A stretch of DNA of 64,000 nucleotides from Heterohyrax brucei (Eukaryota; Chordata; Mammalia; Hyracoidea; Procaviidae): positions 68,233,431 through 68,297,430 of the forward strand of contig CM053146.1 in the NCBI GenBank assembly GCA_028571685.1, written 5' to 3'. A model generated the notes under the pieces. That model was not told where the DNA came from. It ran no database searches and saw only the letters and a list, made by a program, of their open reading frames with translations. Shown here piece after piece: positions 23,690-35,989 of the stretch; the stretch's first letter is position 1; the number at the start of each line of letters is the position of its first letter. Position numbers and translations under genes: made by a program.

Positions 23690-24290
23690 CTAAAAGACAC
23701 AAGCCCACTTTAAACATTAGGATACAGACAGGTTGAAACAGAAAGAGATAAGCCAGGCAAAAACAAACCAAAATAGAGTTGGAACAGTAATCTCAACGGC
23801 TGACAAAATAGATATTAAAGCACAATAACATCATAAGGAATGAAGACATGAATAAAAGAGAGGAAAACAGAGGAAGAATATGAACTATTACAAACATAGC
23901 TAAAATGAAGTATAAAGTTAAAATATACAATGCAATAAGTATCAATACTGCAAGAAGGCATGGACAAGCTACAAACTATTGTTTAAAATTTAACAATTCC
24001 CCTAATAATGCCCCAAAAATGAACAGAAATACACAATCAGAGTAATACAATTAATAATAATCTCAGTAATATGATAGTCAAACAGGAAAACAGAAATTAG
24101 AGAGACGGATTCATGTATAAATGGAAATACAGAGTGGTGTTTCCAACAATCAATGGATAAAGAACAAATGGTCTTATTAAAACTGGTTCACTGCATGGAG
24201 AAAAACAAAACACAGTTTCTGCTTATGCAAGAGGGGACTCTTTGTAGATTTAAAAATTCAAAAATAAAAGGCAAAAATATATTTATTAAA
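23690..24290 (+). mobile_element. ancient L1/HAL1 fragment
   Basis: 'aagccaggcaaaaacaaacc', 'agttggaacagtaatctcaa' and 'gacaaaatagatattaaag' follow the endonuclease-coding part of old mammalian L1 ORF2. Very diverged, no open frame. Confidence 0.5.
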
Positions 24291-24317
24291 ATAGAATGTA
24301 GATGACTATTTTGTGAC

Positions 24318-24420
24318 CCAAGAGTAGAGGACTTCAAACCCACCAAGTACTCCTTGGAAACCCTACGGGGAAGCTATGAGTCAGAATCAACTTGGCAGCA
24401 GTAGGTTTGGTTATTTTTGT
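24318..24420 (+). mobile_element. AfroSINE, short (internally deleted) copy
   Basis: Lacks the block between 'ccctacgggg' and 'aagctatgag' and part of the head. It shares this structure and a 3' flank with the copy at 25,699-25,806. It abuts the 3' end of the minus-strand RTE. Confidence 0.75.
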
Positions 24421-24427
24421 TTCAGTG

Positions 24428-26480
24428 TTGTTGGGTGCCCTCTAGTTGCTCTTGACTCATAGCGACCCCATGTACAACAGAACAAAATTCCACCCAGGCT
24501 TGCACCAGCCTCACACACACTGAGCTGGAGCTCATTGTTGCATTTACTGTGTCAGTACAGCTCCCCCAGGGTCTCCCTCTTTTTCCTGACTGTCTCGTTT
24601 ACCAAGCATGATGTCCTTTTGCAGGGGCTGGTCTCTCTACATACCATGTCCAAAGTATGTGAGATGCGCAAGTCTCACACTCCTTCCTTTGAAGGAACAT
24701 TCTAACGATACTTTTTCCAAGACAGATTTGTTCATTCTTCCAGTAGTCATTTGATTTTTTTACTGATGTTTCTCAGCTGTTGACTGTGGATCAAAAAAAC
24801 AAACAAACAACAACAAAACGAAATCCTTAATGATGTCACTTGTTTTCTCTATTTACCAAGATGTTGCTTATTGATCTGTTTGTGAGGATTTTTATTTTAT
24901 GTTGAAGTGTAATCCATAATGAAGGCTACAGTATTTGATCTTCATCAGTAAGCGCTTCGAGTTCTCTTCATTTTTATCAGGCAAGGTTGTGTCATCTACA
25001 TATTTGAGGTTATTAATGAGTCTTCTTTCAATTTTGATGTCCCATTCTTCTTCATATAGTACAGCTTCTCTGATTACTTGCTCAGAATACAGATTGTGTA
25101 GGTACGGTGAAAGAATACAGCCCCAACAGCCATCTTCCCTGACTTCAAATCATGTAGTACACACTTACTCTGTCCATATGACTGCCTCTTTATCTTCCTC
25201 ACGAGCTCAAAATGAGTGTTGTGGAGTTCCCATTCTTCATAACGTTATCCACAATTTCTTACGATCCACACAGTCAAATGCCTTTGAATAGTTAATAAAA
25301 CACAGGTCAACCTCTTTCTGGTATTCTCTGTTTTCAGCTAAAATCCGTCTGACTCAGCAATGATATTCCTGATTCCACATCCTCTTCTGATTCCAGCTTG
25401 AATTTCGGGCAGTTCTCTGTTGGTGTACTGCTGCAATTGCTTTTGAATGATTTTCAACATAACTTTGCTTAGGTGAGATATTAATAACATTGTTGAATAA
25501 TTTCCACATTCTGTTGGATCACCTTTCTTCAAAATGGGCACAGATATGAGCTCTTCCATTCTTCTGGTCAGGGAGCTGTCTTCCAAATTTCTCAGCATAC
25601 ATGACGGAGCATTTCCAGTGCTGCTGCCATTTGCTGAAGCATTTCGATTGGCACTCCGTTAACTCCTGGAGCCTTGTTTTTCACCAGTACTTTCAGTAGC
25701 ATGATGGTTAAGAGTTACGGCTTCAAATCCACCAGACACTCCTTAAAAACTCTACTGGGCACCTACAAGTCAGAATCAACTTGGCAGCAGTTGGTTTGGT
25801 TATTTTTATTTCAGTGCAGCTTGGACTTCTTCCTTCAGAATCACTGGCTGTTGATCATAAGCTACCTCCAGAAAAGGCTGAATTGAACACCGACTATTTC
25901 TTCTTGGAACAGGGGCACCAGGTATTCATTTCACTTTCTTTTGATGCGTCTTGTATTATTCAACATCTTGCCAATAGAATCCCTCAGTATTGCAACTCAA
26001 TGCTTCAACTTTTTCTTTAGCTCTTTCAACTTGAGAAATGCTTCCTTTCTGGTTTCTTCCAACTCCCGATCTTTGCACATTTCATTATAATGCTTTGTTT
26101 TCTCAAGTCATCTTTTGAGATTTTCTATTCAGCCCTATTCATTTCTTCCTTTTGCTTTAGCTGTTCTATGTCCAAAGGCAGTTTTAGAGTCTCTGTGATA
26201 AAAATTTTGGTGTATTCTTTCTTTCCTGTGTTTTTTTGATCCTTGATTTCTGTATATATGATGTCCTTGATGTCATTCCACAATCTGTCTGGTCTTCAGT
26301 CATTTATGTTTCTATATATCAAATCCATTTTTGAGAAAATCTCTAAATTCAGGTAGGACACACCCAAGGCTATACCTTGGCTCTTGTGGGCTTGCTCTAA
26401 TTTTCTCCAGATTCAACTTGAACTTGTATATGAGTAACTGACAGTCTGCTCTATAGCTGGCCCTGGCCTTGTTATGACTT
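24428..26480 (-). mobile_element. RTE LINE, about 2 kb
   Basis: Begins on the plus strand with the inverted 3' end 'gttgttgggtgccctctag' and continues through the reverse transcriptase region into the end of the endonuclease region at about 26,480. An open minus-strand piece, 25,338-25,598, carries RT residues 'RMEELISVPILKKGDPTEC' and 'LKIIQKQLQQY'. The catalytic box near 24,995 reads YVDDTT instead of the YADDTT seen in the copy at 56,349. The frame is broken many times. It is interrupted by a short AfroSINE at 25,699-25,806. Confidence 0.9.
25699..25806 (+). mobile_element. AfroSINE, short copy inside RTE
   Basis: Flanked by TTTCAGTA (about 25,691-25,698) and TTTCAGTG (25,809-25,816), an 8-bp duplication with one mismatch inside the RTE. 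It carries two internal deletions relative to full-length copies. Confidence 0.8.
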
Positions 26481-27185
26481 GCAAAACATAAAGCACAAAA
26501 AGCACACTAATATCTGTTAGTCTCAGGCTAGAATCATGAAATCCACAATCACAGTTACGGATCAGTCCAAACAGTTTTCAAATGCAGGTGCTTACTCAGT
26601 TTCACTAAGGAGATGTCACATTTAATAGAGATTTGACTAAAAAAGTTGGAATGAAAAGTTTTCTGGTAACTTTAAATTACAAACTTAGAAAATAAGGTAG
26701 AGCAATCAACAGTTGTGCGGCAGTGAAGATCAATAGAATGTCACAACTTCTATCTGTCTAACAATTTTCTAGCTCATAAAAAGAGTTAATTTGCCAGGCT
26801 TGTTAACACACTTAAGTTACACATTTGTGTGTGTGTATGTGTGTTTATCACAGAATATTAAGCATGCTGTTGTTGTTAGCTGTCATCAGTCAACGCTGAC
26901 TCATGATGATCCCATGTGTGCAAGGTAGAAGAGCTTCATAGTATTTCTAAGGCTGTATTAAATATTATGGCAAATAATAGCATCGAAGAAAATAGTTACT
27001 TTTCTGGAATCCTGTACAACATCCTTGAAATACACAGGAGTTTTGTCATTGTTGTTATTGTTCTTTTTTACTGATTCACTGTGGATGTGTTTTGCTGTTG
27101 GTACCTATCTTTTCTGAAACACTATGGTCACATCAGCCAAGAGCTTTCTGATGAAATGTCTTTAATTTGAAAGTTCATAAAAAAG
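26481..27185. other. mostly unassigned DNA
   Basis: Contains a (GT)n tract near 26,825-26,848 and the small inverted SINE fragment listed at 26,862-26,957. Confidence 0.4.
26862..26957 (-). mobile_element. AfroSINE/RTE 3'-end fragment
   Basis: 'gttgttagctgtcatcagtc' and 'actcatgatgatcccatg' are the inverted shared 3' end. Old and partial. Confidence 0.6.
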
Positions 27186-27925
27186 GACAGAGTAGCTGGG
27201 GTCGGGGCCCGGGGACCATGCTCTCAGGGGACATCGAGGCCAAATTGGCACAACTAGCATTTTGGTAAAAGAGCCTTCTGCACCCCACACTGGTGAGTGG
27301 CGTCTGGGGTCTTAAAAGCTGCCAAGCTGCCATCTGAGGGTACAGCAAATGGTCCCAGCTCAGCAGGAACAGATGATCACCAAGAACGAAAATGACACAG
27401 GGGAGAGAGAACCCAGAAGACAGAAGACTACGTCGACTTGTGACCAGAAGAAGTGAATGGTGCCTGGCAACCAGTGATAGCCATGATGGAGCTCACAAAG
27501 TTTAGTCTCACTGGCAACACAAGAATAAAAACGGGCGCACCCTGAGATCTCCACTAAAAGACCACCCCTGAGAGTAGTGCCCCTGGGAGCATGGCCCCTG
27601 GCCCTGATGCTGCAGCTGTCCATAAATCATAATGGAGATCAATTCTTCGAACAGTAATGGATTGGACTTGGCCACACAGACTGACCACACAGTGTGTGCA
27701 CTTTATGGTTCTATGCATCTATAGGATGTCGTCCTGTTGACCTCTTACTGGAGGCGGGGGACTGGGTGGAGAGAAGGGGACAGGAGATTGTTGGGAGGAT
27801 AAGATATGTATCGAGTGAAGAAGAAGAGTGTTCTGTCTCCGGGCAAGGAGAGCAGTGGGAGCTGCATATAGGTGGTCATGCAAATGTATATGAGAATATA
27901 CATTTTCACTCAATCATAATAAAAA
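27186..27925 (+). mobile_element. L1 3' UTR fragment (type B)
   Basis: Closely related over its whole length to the 3' UTR of the L1 at 17,104-21,829 (compare 21,095-21,829): 'cagagtagctgggg', 'tcttaaaagctgccaagctg', 'ttttcactcaatcataata' and a short A tail. 5'-truncated to about 740 bases, no coding part. Confidence 0.92.
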
Positions 27926-28774
27926 AAATTCTTTTCTTCTTAAAAAAGCACAACCACAGTGTTATCATCATGTCTTTTAAAAGTCTAAAAATTATTGAAT
28001 ATTAATATGTGTACAAAACCACTGACATTTTTAAGTGGCTTGAATACCATAAATTCCACTCAGCACAATTAATATGTGAATTTATTATCTCTTTTGATCT
28101 AAAGTTTTGAACCTATAAACTCAATCTATATGCTTAACTTCCCACTATTTTTATTCCTTCTGGTGCTTTTTTTCTTTCAAGAAACTGGGTCATTTATTCT
28201 ATACAGCTTCCCACAACTTGAATTTTGCTGATTGCATTCTCTGTGTTTCCTGTAATTTGATGATTCAAATGGAGATTGAAAACTCCTTCAGTTTGTTTTT
28301 AGTACAATGCTTCATAGGTAGTGTGTACTTTCATTAGGAGACACATAGTATCTGGTTGTTTCTCTTTCTGTGATTTACAATTGACGATCATTATTTAGAG
28401 TCATTGTTTCAGTTCATTAGTTTTTCATTTATTAGGCAGAATATTTCTAGTTTTTTGTTTGTTTGTTTAAAACCTCTTATTAACTGCTAGATTAATAAGT
28501 ATTACCCTTTAGTTACCAGTTTTCGTATAATAAGCTGATTGCCTTAAAAGATGACTGATGAGGTTGTTGGTTTTTTTTTTTCCTTTTAGGATTATAAACT
28601 CATATTTAAACATATTAAAAGTGTTCCAATCCATGGCAGTTATTATTTTTTTCATCCTCAAATTATTCCATCTTTTGCTAATGGAAGCCTTATTAAATAT
28701 TTTTGATATGTCCTTAGTGATTTTAATATTTTTCTTTCTTACATGACATTCTGGGTTCATAAGTATACTTTTAA
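27926..28774. other. no recognisable feature
   Basis: T-rich DNA. The opposing open frames at 28,509-28,760 and 28,558-28,746 overlap and look like low-complexity artefacts. Confidence 0.5.
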
Positions 28775-29165
28775 ATCAGTACTGAAGGCACTCTTGAAGT
28801 TCACCCTTCAACCAAAGACTAGACAGAACCGGAAAATAACATGGGACTAAATGGAAACACCAGCCCGGAGCAATCACTAGAAGTGTGTAACCCACTGCCA
28901 TTGAGTTGATCCCGACTCATAGCGAACCTATAGGTCAGAGTAGAACTGCCCCACAGAGTTTCCAAGGAGTGCCTGGCAGATTTGGACAGGAAAACTGGTA
29001 ATGGAGAACCCAAGGTCAAGGGAGGAAGAGCGTTAACATGTTGTCGGATTGACAACCAATGTCACAAAACACTATGCATACTAATCATTTAATGAGAAAG
29101 TAATGTGCTTTCTAAACCTTCATCTAAAGCATATTTTTTTAAAAAATTGTTATAAATGGTTAGAA
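28775..29165 (+). mobile_element. L1 3'-end fragment (type A)
   Basis: Blocks 'ttgaagttcacccttcaacc', 'aacccaaggtcaaggg' and 'aatgagaaagtaatgtgctt' match the insertion at 54,982-55,224. Interrupted by an AfroSINE at 28,888-28,986. Confidence 0.7.
28888..28986 (-). mobile_element. AfroSINE, partial
   Basis: Inverted 3' two-thirds: 'cactgccattgagttgatcc' to 'gagtgcctggcagatttgga'. Confidence 0.85.
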
Positions 29166-29431
29166 AAAGCAATAGCATAATTATTTATAATCTTGATAAA
29201 ATGGTATACCTTCAAAATTCTCATAATGACTTTACCAACATAGCAAAAAAAATACGATTACTTAAAACAGTTTCAGGTTTGCCCCCACATCCCCACCCCA
29301 CCCTCCGGTCATAAGAGATAATCGACTAAGGAAGCACAGTAAAACTGTGGGTTTAGTACCCGCTTTATTAAGGTAAAATTAGTATGCTATAAAACGGATC
29401 CATTTTAACTGCACAACTTTTACAAAAGTAC
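29166..29431. other. no recognisable feature
   Basis: AT-rich, with a short C-rich stretch at 29,282-29,306. Confidence 0.5.
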
Positions 29432-30412
29432 ACTGTTAATTTCCATCAAGTTGGTTCCAACTCATGACAACCTGAAGTATAACAAAGGAAACAATGTCCA
29501 GTTCTTTATCATTTTCATGATATTGAATATATTTCAGGCCACTGTTGTAGCTACTGTGACAATCTCTATCATTGAGTGTTTTCCTCATGTTTTTTACTCT
29601 GTTTTACCAAAGATAATATCCTTTTCTACTGTTGGTTCTTTCCTGATTACACGTCCAGAGTAAGCAAGACAAAGTTTCCCCAGCCTTGCTGCTATGACAC
29701 ATTCCATTTTCACTTCTTCTAAGTCTGATTTGTTTTTTCTCCTCATAGACCAGGGTGTATTTAATATTCTTACCAACACGACATTTCAAAAACATCAGTT
29801 CTTTTCAGAATTCTTTTTCCATTGTCGAGCTTTCACATGCCAATGGGGCAACCAAAAAGACCAGGGCTTGGGTCAGGCAAACTTGGTCAACATAGTGACA
29901 TCTTTGCTTTTTAAATCTTTCAAGAGGTCTTTTGCAGTTGATTTGCCCAGTACAATGTATCATCTCATTTCTTGACTGCAGCTTCCATGAGTGCTGACTG
30001 CTGATATGTCATTTAGGTTTTTGTCCACAGAACCTTCAGTAATGCAATTTCAGGCTTGATTTTCTCTTCATCTCTTTTACCTTAAGTAATGCATATCATG
30101 TCCTTCCCTTTCTGTTCTCTAACTCCAGGTCTTTGCACATTTCATTACAATGTATTACCTTGGCTTCTCAAGCTTCCCATTAAAAATCTATGTTCAGCTC
30201 TTTTATGTCATCATTTCTTTTGTTTGCTTTATTTACTCTGCACTCACGAGCATTATTCAGATTCCCTTCTGATGTCCATTTTCCCCTTTGGCTTCGCTAT
30301 TGTCTTTTCAATGACCTTTCATTTTCTTTGTGTATGATGCCCTTGACGTCCTCCAACACCTCTTCTCTCCTCAGTCATCAGAGTTAACACCGTGTCAAAT
30401 CTATTCTTACAC
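29432..30412 (-). mobile_element. RTE LINE, old internally deleted copy
   Basis: Inverted RTE 3' half with 'cgagctttcacatgccaatg', 'tgacatctttgctttt' and 'ggtctttgcacatttcatta', in the order of the copy at 24,428-26,480. Large parts of the RT region are missing between about 30,000 and 30,060, so it joins 3' and upstream parts directly. More diverged than the other RTE copies. Confidence 0.8.
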
Positions 30413-31429
30413 ATCCATTAAGATAAATGGACTTGTGCTGCACATGTCAGAATGGATGAATAAAACAAACAGAATACTTAATAACATTATAATATTAGTA
30501 ATCTTATAATAATATTTTTATACAACATGAAAAGCCATGCCTTACTATTTTATTCATATCTGCTACAAATAAAAGAATGCAAGCATTTACAGGAATCATC
30601 TATACCAAGTTTGGGATGATAGATTACTTTTGAGAAGGGAGTTAAAGGAAGGGGAATAAAATTCCAAAGGCTTTTCACTGTTTATAATTATTCTTAAGGA
30701 AATTTAAAAAGGCTAAAAGTTAAGATTTTGTAAAGCAGGTTAGTGATTGTAGTGATGCCAGTTATACATTCTCTCTATTTTGTCTATGTACAAAACATTT
30801 TGTAATTTACAAATATATAATTCTTTTAAAAGCATGTTGCTTCAGAAACCTGAATTCATGACAGCTGGCTAATACAGTTCGCCAAATTAAGGCCCTTGAG
30901 TTTCCTAAGTTACATAGTAAGTTAAGCTGAAGCAGCTTTATCAACTAGACACACAATGGGGAGGTGACAGAGCATCCCTGGTATCCCCACAGCCACAGGA
31001 ACATCACTAACATCATGGCAGAGTTGGGAAATGATGTACAGGGAATGTGTAGATTCCTGGGTTATTTGTAAGGACTGTGTGTGAGACAGATGCAGTTTTC
31101 CTTTTCTTATTTCTTCAGCAAGCTTTTCTCCTGCACTGATATTGAACATTAAAAGGACATTTGACTGGCAGGTAGCAGTCTCTTATGCAGTCTACAGCAA
31201 GGAAGGCCACCAATGATCCAGAAAGCTTTATAGAGGAAAAAAAAGGAAACCAAAAGTTAAGTAGGTACCCAGTAAACAGGTATTTCCTTTTATCTTTCTT
31301 CGAAGACTATTCCCTTAGAGTTCTTGTGTTTATGTGGATGTTACTAACATATAGTAAGTTAGCACTTAAAGAGGGATGTTTTTAAATCCACATATTAAGG
31401 ATCTGGTAGACAGAATTAAGCTGAATGTA
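30413..31429. other. no recognisable feature
   Basis: AT-rich DNA. Open frames are 65-75 codons and have no recognisable domain. Confidence 0.5.
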
Positions 31430-31650
31430 AGGTACGGTGGAAAGCAAACAGAACTGAGAATCTAAGGATCTGCATTTCTACTTACAAGGTGTGTACCTCT
31501 CAGAAAGTCACTTTGCTTCTTTGAAATTCAGTATCTATTTGAAACAGTAAAATTACAACTGTTAATATTCACTTTAAAAGAATTCCTACGAGGCTTCAAT
31601 AAGATATTGAGACAAAGAAGTAACTCTATAGAGGTACCAGGTACTTTTAT
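31430..31650 (+). mobile_element. MIR SINE
   Basis: A long MIR match: 'gagaatctaaggatctgcat', 'cagaaagtcactttgcttct' and 'gaggcttcaataagatatt' in the MIR order. Confidence 0.65.
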
Positions 31651-31659
31651 TATGCTTGG

Positions 31660-31816
31660 AAACACTTGTGGAGTAGTGGTTAAGTGCTATGGCTGCTAAC
31701 CAAAAGGTCAGCAGTTCAAATCCACCAGATGCTCCATGGAAACTCTAGGGGGAAGTTCTACTTTGTTCTATAGGGTTGCTATGAATCAGAATTGACTCAG
31801 CAATGCATTTTGTTAG
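31660..31816 (+). mobile_element. AfroSINE
   Basis: Body 'gctaaccaaaaggtcagcag' is consensus-like and the 3' end is 'tatgaatcagaattgactca'. A (CA)n run follows at 31,837. Confidence 0.9.
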
Positions 31817-31836
31817 AAAGAAGGAAACAGAGAGAT

Positions 31837-31876
<40 letters not shown>
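31837..31876. repeat. (CA)n microsatellite
   Basis: About 20 nearly uninterrupted CA units. Confidence 0.95.
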
Positions 31877-31877
<1 letters not shown>

Positions 31878-32574
31878 ACATACACCGTATCTTGTGGCTA
31901 ACATCCCTCCCTATAGCAATCTAATTACTGATTCAGCCCAAGTGAATTCAAACGTTATGCTTTATTGTACTTTTGCTCTCAAGTATCTGTCACCAAATAA
32001 TTAAAATATTATTTAATAAGTGAGTTACGTTGATTTAAAAAACTAAACTGTGTATTGTCTGAAATAGTCACATAACAGTACTTACTGAGCACCTCTTTTT
32101 GAATCATTTGTTCTGCTAGCTGGAGAAGATACAAAGTAAGTATATGTGATATCTTTGCTTTACCTAACTGCTCATGCATTTCAAATGTGTCACTTCCAGT
32201 CCTAATTCTCAACTACAGCAAGGGTTAAGATAGTATATGAACAGAAAGAAGGCACATTTTTACCTCTATGTGCCACGAGTGTATAAAAACCTTTTAGATA
32301 CAAAGGAAAAGTAAAGCTCAATTGGATCATTCAAAGTAACGCTGAGTAATTACTTAACATGGTTTATGAGCCTCTGTTTCATTTTAATGCTTCAACAGCC
32401 TGAAGTTTACACCTAGTTAATATACCAATTTGCCATAATTTCTCACAGTGCACTGAATATAACATTAAGGTTCATTTTGATAATTTTAACTTCTAATGTA
32501 AAATCAAGCATTAAGGATAGTGCCAGTATCTTTTTAAACACAAAAGTTTCTAAATACTTACATTGTGTTATAGT
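31877..32574. other. no recognisable feature
   Basis: Nothing recognisable in coding or repeat terms. Confidence 0.5.
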
Positions 32575-32766
32575 TTTCTGAGCCCCTGGGTAGTACCAGC
32601 AAGCACTTGACAAGCAATCCAGAAAGGTTGGTGGTACAAACTCACCCAGAGGAGCCTCATAAGCCAGGCCTAGACATCTGCTTCCAAAAGACCACCGGCT
32701 TGAAAACCCTTCTCTGCACACACTGGGACACCATGAGTCAGAAAGGACTCTATGGCAATTAACAAG
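32575..32766 (+). mobile_element. AfroSINE, older longer variant
   Basis: Has the extra block in diverged form ('agacatctgcttccaaaag') and the 3' end 'accatgagtcagaaaggact'. About 190 bases, longer than the common copies. Confidence 0.75.
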
Positions 32767-33188
32767 GGCAATATACATGCACATGCTGTTAAATTTTAAT
32801 TTTAAAGCCCTCACTCATTTTGTCTTAACTACAGTATGTTGTTGATCACCACCAAGTGATTATTAGCCTTCCTGTAGTTCTTCAACACTGAGAAGCACAG
32901 ACTTTGTACGTTAAGAAGACCAGCGCTCTAATTCACCATTTCTCAAAAACCTTGGTGGTTTTCACTTAATCAGGGCTTTCCAAAACTTGCTGATGAAGAC
33001 TTTCAGACCGTCAGGAAGTCTCTGAACTCAGTAGCTTCAAACTGAATGTGCTGAATGTGGCCTAATCTGACCCAGTTCTGCCCAGAGAACAAGACTCTTA
33101 AAGGAAACACCAGGACTGAGTCGATGCCAACGGAGCACAGTGAACAAAGGTCCACTAGCAAGGTGCAGACCCTGGTGTGTGTGAGTGT
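32767..33188. other. no recognisable feature
   Basis: Single-copy-looking DNA up to the C-rich tract. Confidence 0.5.
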
Positions 33189-33235
33189 CCCACCCCCCCA
33201 CCCTCCCACCCCCCCACCCCCCCACCCCCACCCCC
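33189..33235. repeat. C-rich tract with G-quadruplex potential
   Basis: Five or more runs of 3-8 C, separated by single A or T. The minus strand has the matching G runs, enough for a G-quadruplex. Confidence 0.9.
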
Positions 33236-33808
33236 GACTGATTATCTGTTAGGCAAATTTCTTATCCTAACTGACACTTATACGTGAAATAAGGATGACA
33301 ACTACATTATGCAGTCTCTTAGGAAGATTAAAAAAATAAGTACAAAGCAACATTTTATAAATTTCAATTGCTGTCCTCTTTCTTTCTTGATACTCAACCA
33401 AGTTTTCCACTTGTCTCCATGCCCTCTGCTCTGACCTCCTAAACAACATAAATTTTGTATACATCAACCACCAATTTCATTGACTGGGTCTCATTCAGGC
33501 CCAGCCTAATTTTTTATCCATAATCTATCCCCATGGATTCTTGCTCTGACAAGCTTGTGTTTGCTTCTGCTTCAGAGCACTAATCCACATCTGGGCAGGA
33601 GCTCAACTTCTGAGTTTCTCATGTCTGCTGTCATTCAGCACCTTCTGAAACAAGGTCGCCCACCTTCTTGGAGAGCCTCAGACTCCATCTGTCTTTCTGC
33701 ACACCAGTTCTTATAAATGGGCATCTTCCCAGATACCTATTTTCAATTCGTCTTCTGAAAACCTCCTTTGTACACCTACTTTGCTTTTGGCTCTAAGTTT
33801 CTTTTTCA
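33236..33808. other. no recognisable feature
   Basis: Mixed DNA, relatively C/T-rich at 33,480-33,790. It could hide an old L2 piece, but I cannot support one. Confidence 0.4.
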
Positions 33809-33880
33809 CTATGGGGGCTCGATGAGTCACAAGTGACTCAGTGGTAGTGGGTTGGCTTGTGTTTGTTTTTGTTTTTCTTT
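33809..33880 (+). mobile_element. AfroSINE tail fragment
   Basis: Only the 3' end: 'cgatgagtcacaagtgactc' and a 'gggttggcttgtgtttg' tail. Confidence 0.65.
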
Positions 33881-34137
33881 AATACTCGTCCCCAATCTTT
33901 CTCAGAAAAGTTCTATCGAGCCCATATAGGACCGCAGTTAGGCCTGGGGTGTCCTATCCCCATCTTTACAACAGCTCAAGATGATTCCCATTGGGGCAGC
34001 TTAGTAGTCAGAAGAGATTCAAACTAGTCAGTAGGAAAGCATGGTGTTCTGAGTGTCATCACAAAAACTGACAGCATCCTGGTGTATAGCTAGCAATGAA
34101 AATGCTTAATGCAAAATAAATATGTGTAAGAATATGG

Positions 34138-34230
34138 TGCTATGGGTTAAATTTTGTACCCTGAAAGGAAATGAGGAAGTCCTAATCCCTGTACTTGGAA
34201 ATATGACCCTATTTGGAAATAGAGCTTTTT
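34138..34230 (+). mobile_element. MLT1-like LTR fragment (fossil)
   Basis: 'tgctatgggttaaattttgt' and 'gaccctatttggaaatag' match the start of a MaLR LTR. Only the first part is present; old. Confidence 0.55.
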
Positions 34231-35726
34231 GTGTGTTTTTAAGTACGTTTAAAGCATCTAATTTATCAGTCTATCACTACTGTTAGAGAATAAATAAAAT
34301 TCATGTATGTACAATATATGTAAAATGCTTTAATGCAGTGATCTTATAAATCAACGAATTTTTCTATAAGCCAAAATTCCAGTTGTCTAGAGCAAATCAG
34401 CAATGACAGCAAAAATAGAAATATGAAAGATTGATCTCTGAAAGGTCTTTAGAATTCTATTTACGCCACTCTACAATGTTAGTGCCATCCATAACACAGG
34501 CCATTCACGACAGCCTTATCACAGAACAAGAAGATGAATTATCACAAAATGCAGCTAAAGAAAAAGAGCATATTTTGTAATTTTTCTTCACATATAGTGT
34601 CAGTGGGTAAAAACAAAGATCCACAACCACAAAATCATTTAATAAACCTTGTCTTCATTTATATTCTAATGAAATAGATTGATTTAAAACTATTTTAAAA
34701 TACAAGACAATCTTTCTTTGACTTCAAATTCCACCTACTGCTTGGTTTCACCTCATCTCAAAGAAGTTGATGACCCAGAAATTATTAGCAAGATAGAGCA
34801 ATCAAAAAGGAAATAGGAAAGAAATCATCCTTATAAGCACATGAGAAATCTTCCATAATATAAAAAAAATGACTAACTCTTTGTGTCCCTAATCACCATG
34901 GATTTGAAAAAATCATAAAGGTCTACTGTTGTAAATACAAGTGGTCCAAAACACAAACTGCTGAGAAAACTTGACATCTTTTTTCTTATGGATATTAAAC
35001 GAATGCAAATTTTTGATAGTTTCTCTATGATATACAATTTAACTGCTGCCAAAAGAAAGGAATAGTCTAAAATTAAGCAACAGCCTTTTTCTCCCTTACG
35101 GTTCTGTTGTGTTCCCTTATATTCACTGTAATTAAGTTCTCCCCAGGCAAACAAGCTTCCCTACCAGGCAGGTATTCCCAATTCCTCCTCGCTGTAATCA
35201 CCACATTCTCACTAGCTCTGTCCTGACAATTTTAATTCTACACATACAGTTTTATTGTAATTTACAGAACTTTTAATTACCACTACAACCTGTGATTCCA
35301 GAAACAAGACCAGTTTGGCAGCCTTGCTGATATAATACTCAGACTGCTGTTAACTTTCCTGCCTGACTCCCACAAGGAACAGAACACTTTGCAAGCATAC
35401 TTGCAGCTAGTGCTCACTGGTTTTTAACTATCTGCTTTTTGACATAAGGTAGGTTTTTATAATGCTTTGACTCTTGCAGATAAACACTGAAAATCAAAAA
35501 TATTCCTGTACGACTCCTTGCCTTCCTGTGAACTTTACTAGCAGAGTCTTTAGCCTATGTATAGACACAGACAGCATATAAGAGTCTTGCCAACACACGT
35601 AAAATACAAAGCCATTTGAAATAGTCGTTTGTCACTTCAATCCTACTTTAAGGTTAATCTACCTTAAAGAGTCTCACTTATCTCTACTCAACCACACAAT
35701 ATGACCTACCTTCTGTAACTGTTAGG
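34231..35726. other. no recognisable feature
   Basis: AT-rich. The 93-codon minus-strand frame at 34,873-35,154 has no recognisable domain. Confidence 0.5.
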
Positions 35727-35905
35727 AGCTCTGGAGTGAGTTCTGAATCACAGCAACTCTACATACGACGAACAAAACACAACTCAGTCCTGGACCATTC
35801 TCACAATTGCTATGTCTGGGTCCATTGTTGCAGCCACTGTGTCAAACCATCTTGTTGAGGACATTTCTCTTTTTTAATGACCCTCTACCATTTATGATGT
35901 TGTCC
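35727..35905 (-). mobile_element. RTE LINE, 3' end only
   Basis: Inverted 3' end: 'gagtgagttctgaatcacag', 'cattgttgcagccactgtgt' and 'caaaccatcttgttgagg'. Truncated to about 180 bases. Confidence 0.8.
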
Positions 35906-35989
35906 TGCTGCCTGTCACTACCGAAAGGCTTTCTTATTCTGAAAGCCCATTATTTAGAGTCAATGGATGACCAAGATGATTAGAAAAGA

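Noticed and set aside
27173-27946. 12-base target duplication (TTCATAAAAAAG/TTCTTAAAAAAG) around the L1 3' UTR fragment
   Set aside because: The right copy is not directly after the A tail and both are A-rich, so it may be chance.
33055-33252. Proline/histidine-rich open frames
   Set aside because: Produced by the C-rich simple repeat.
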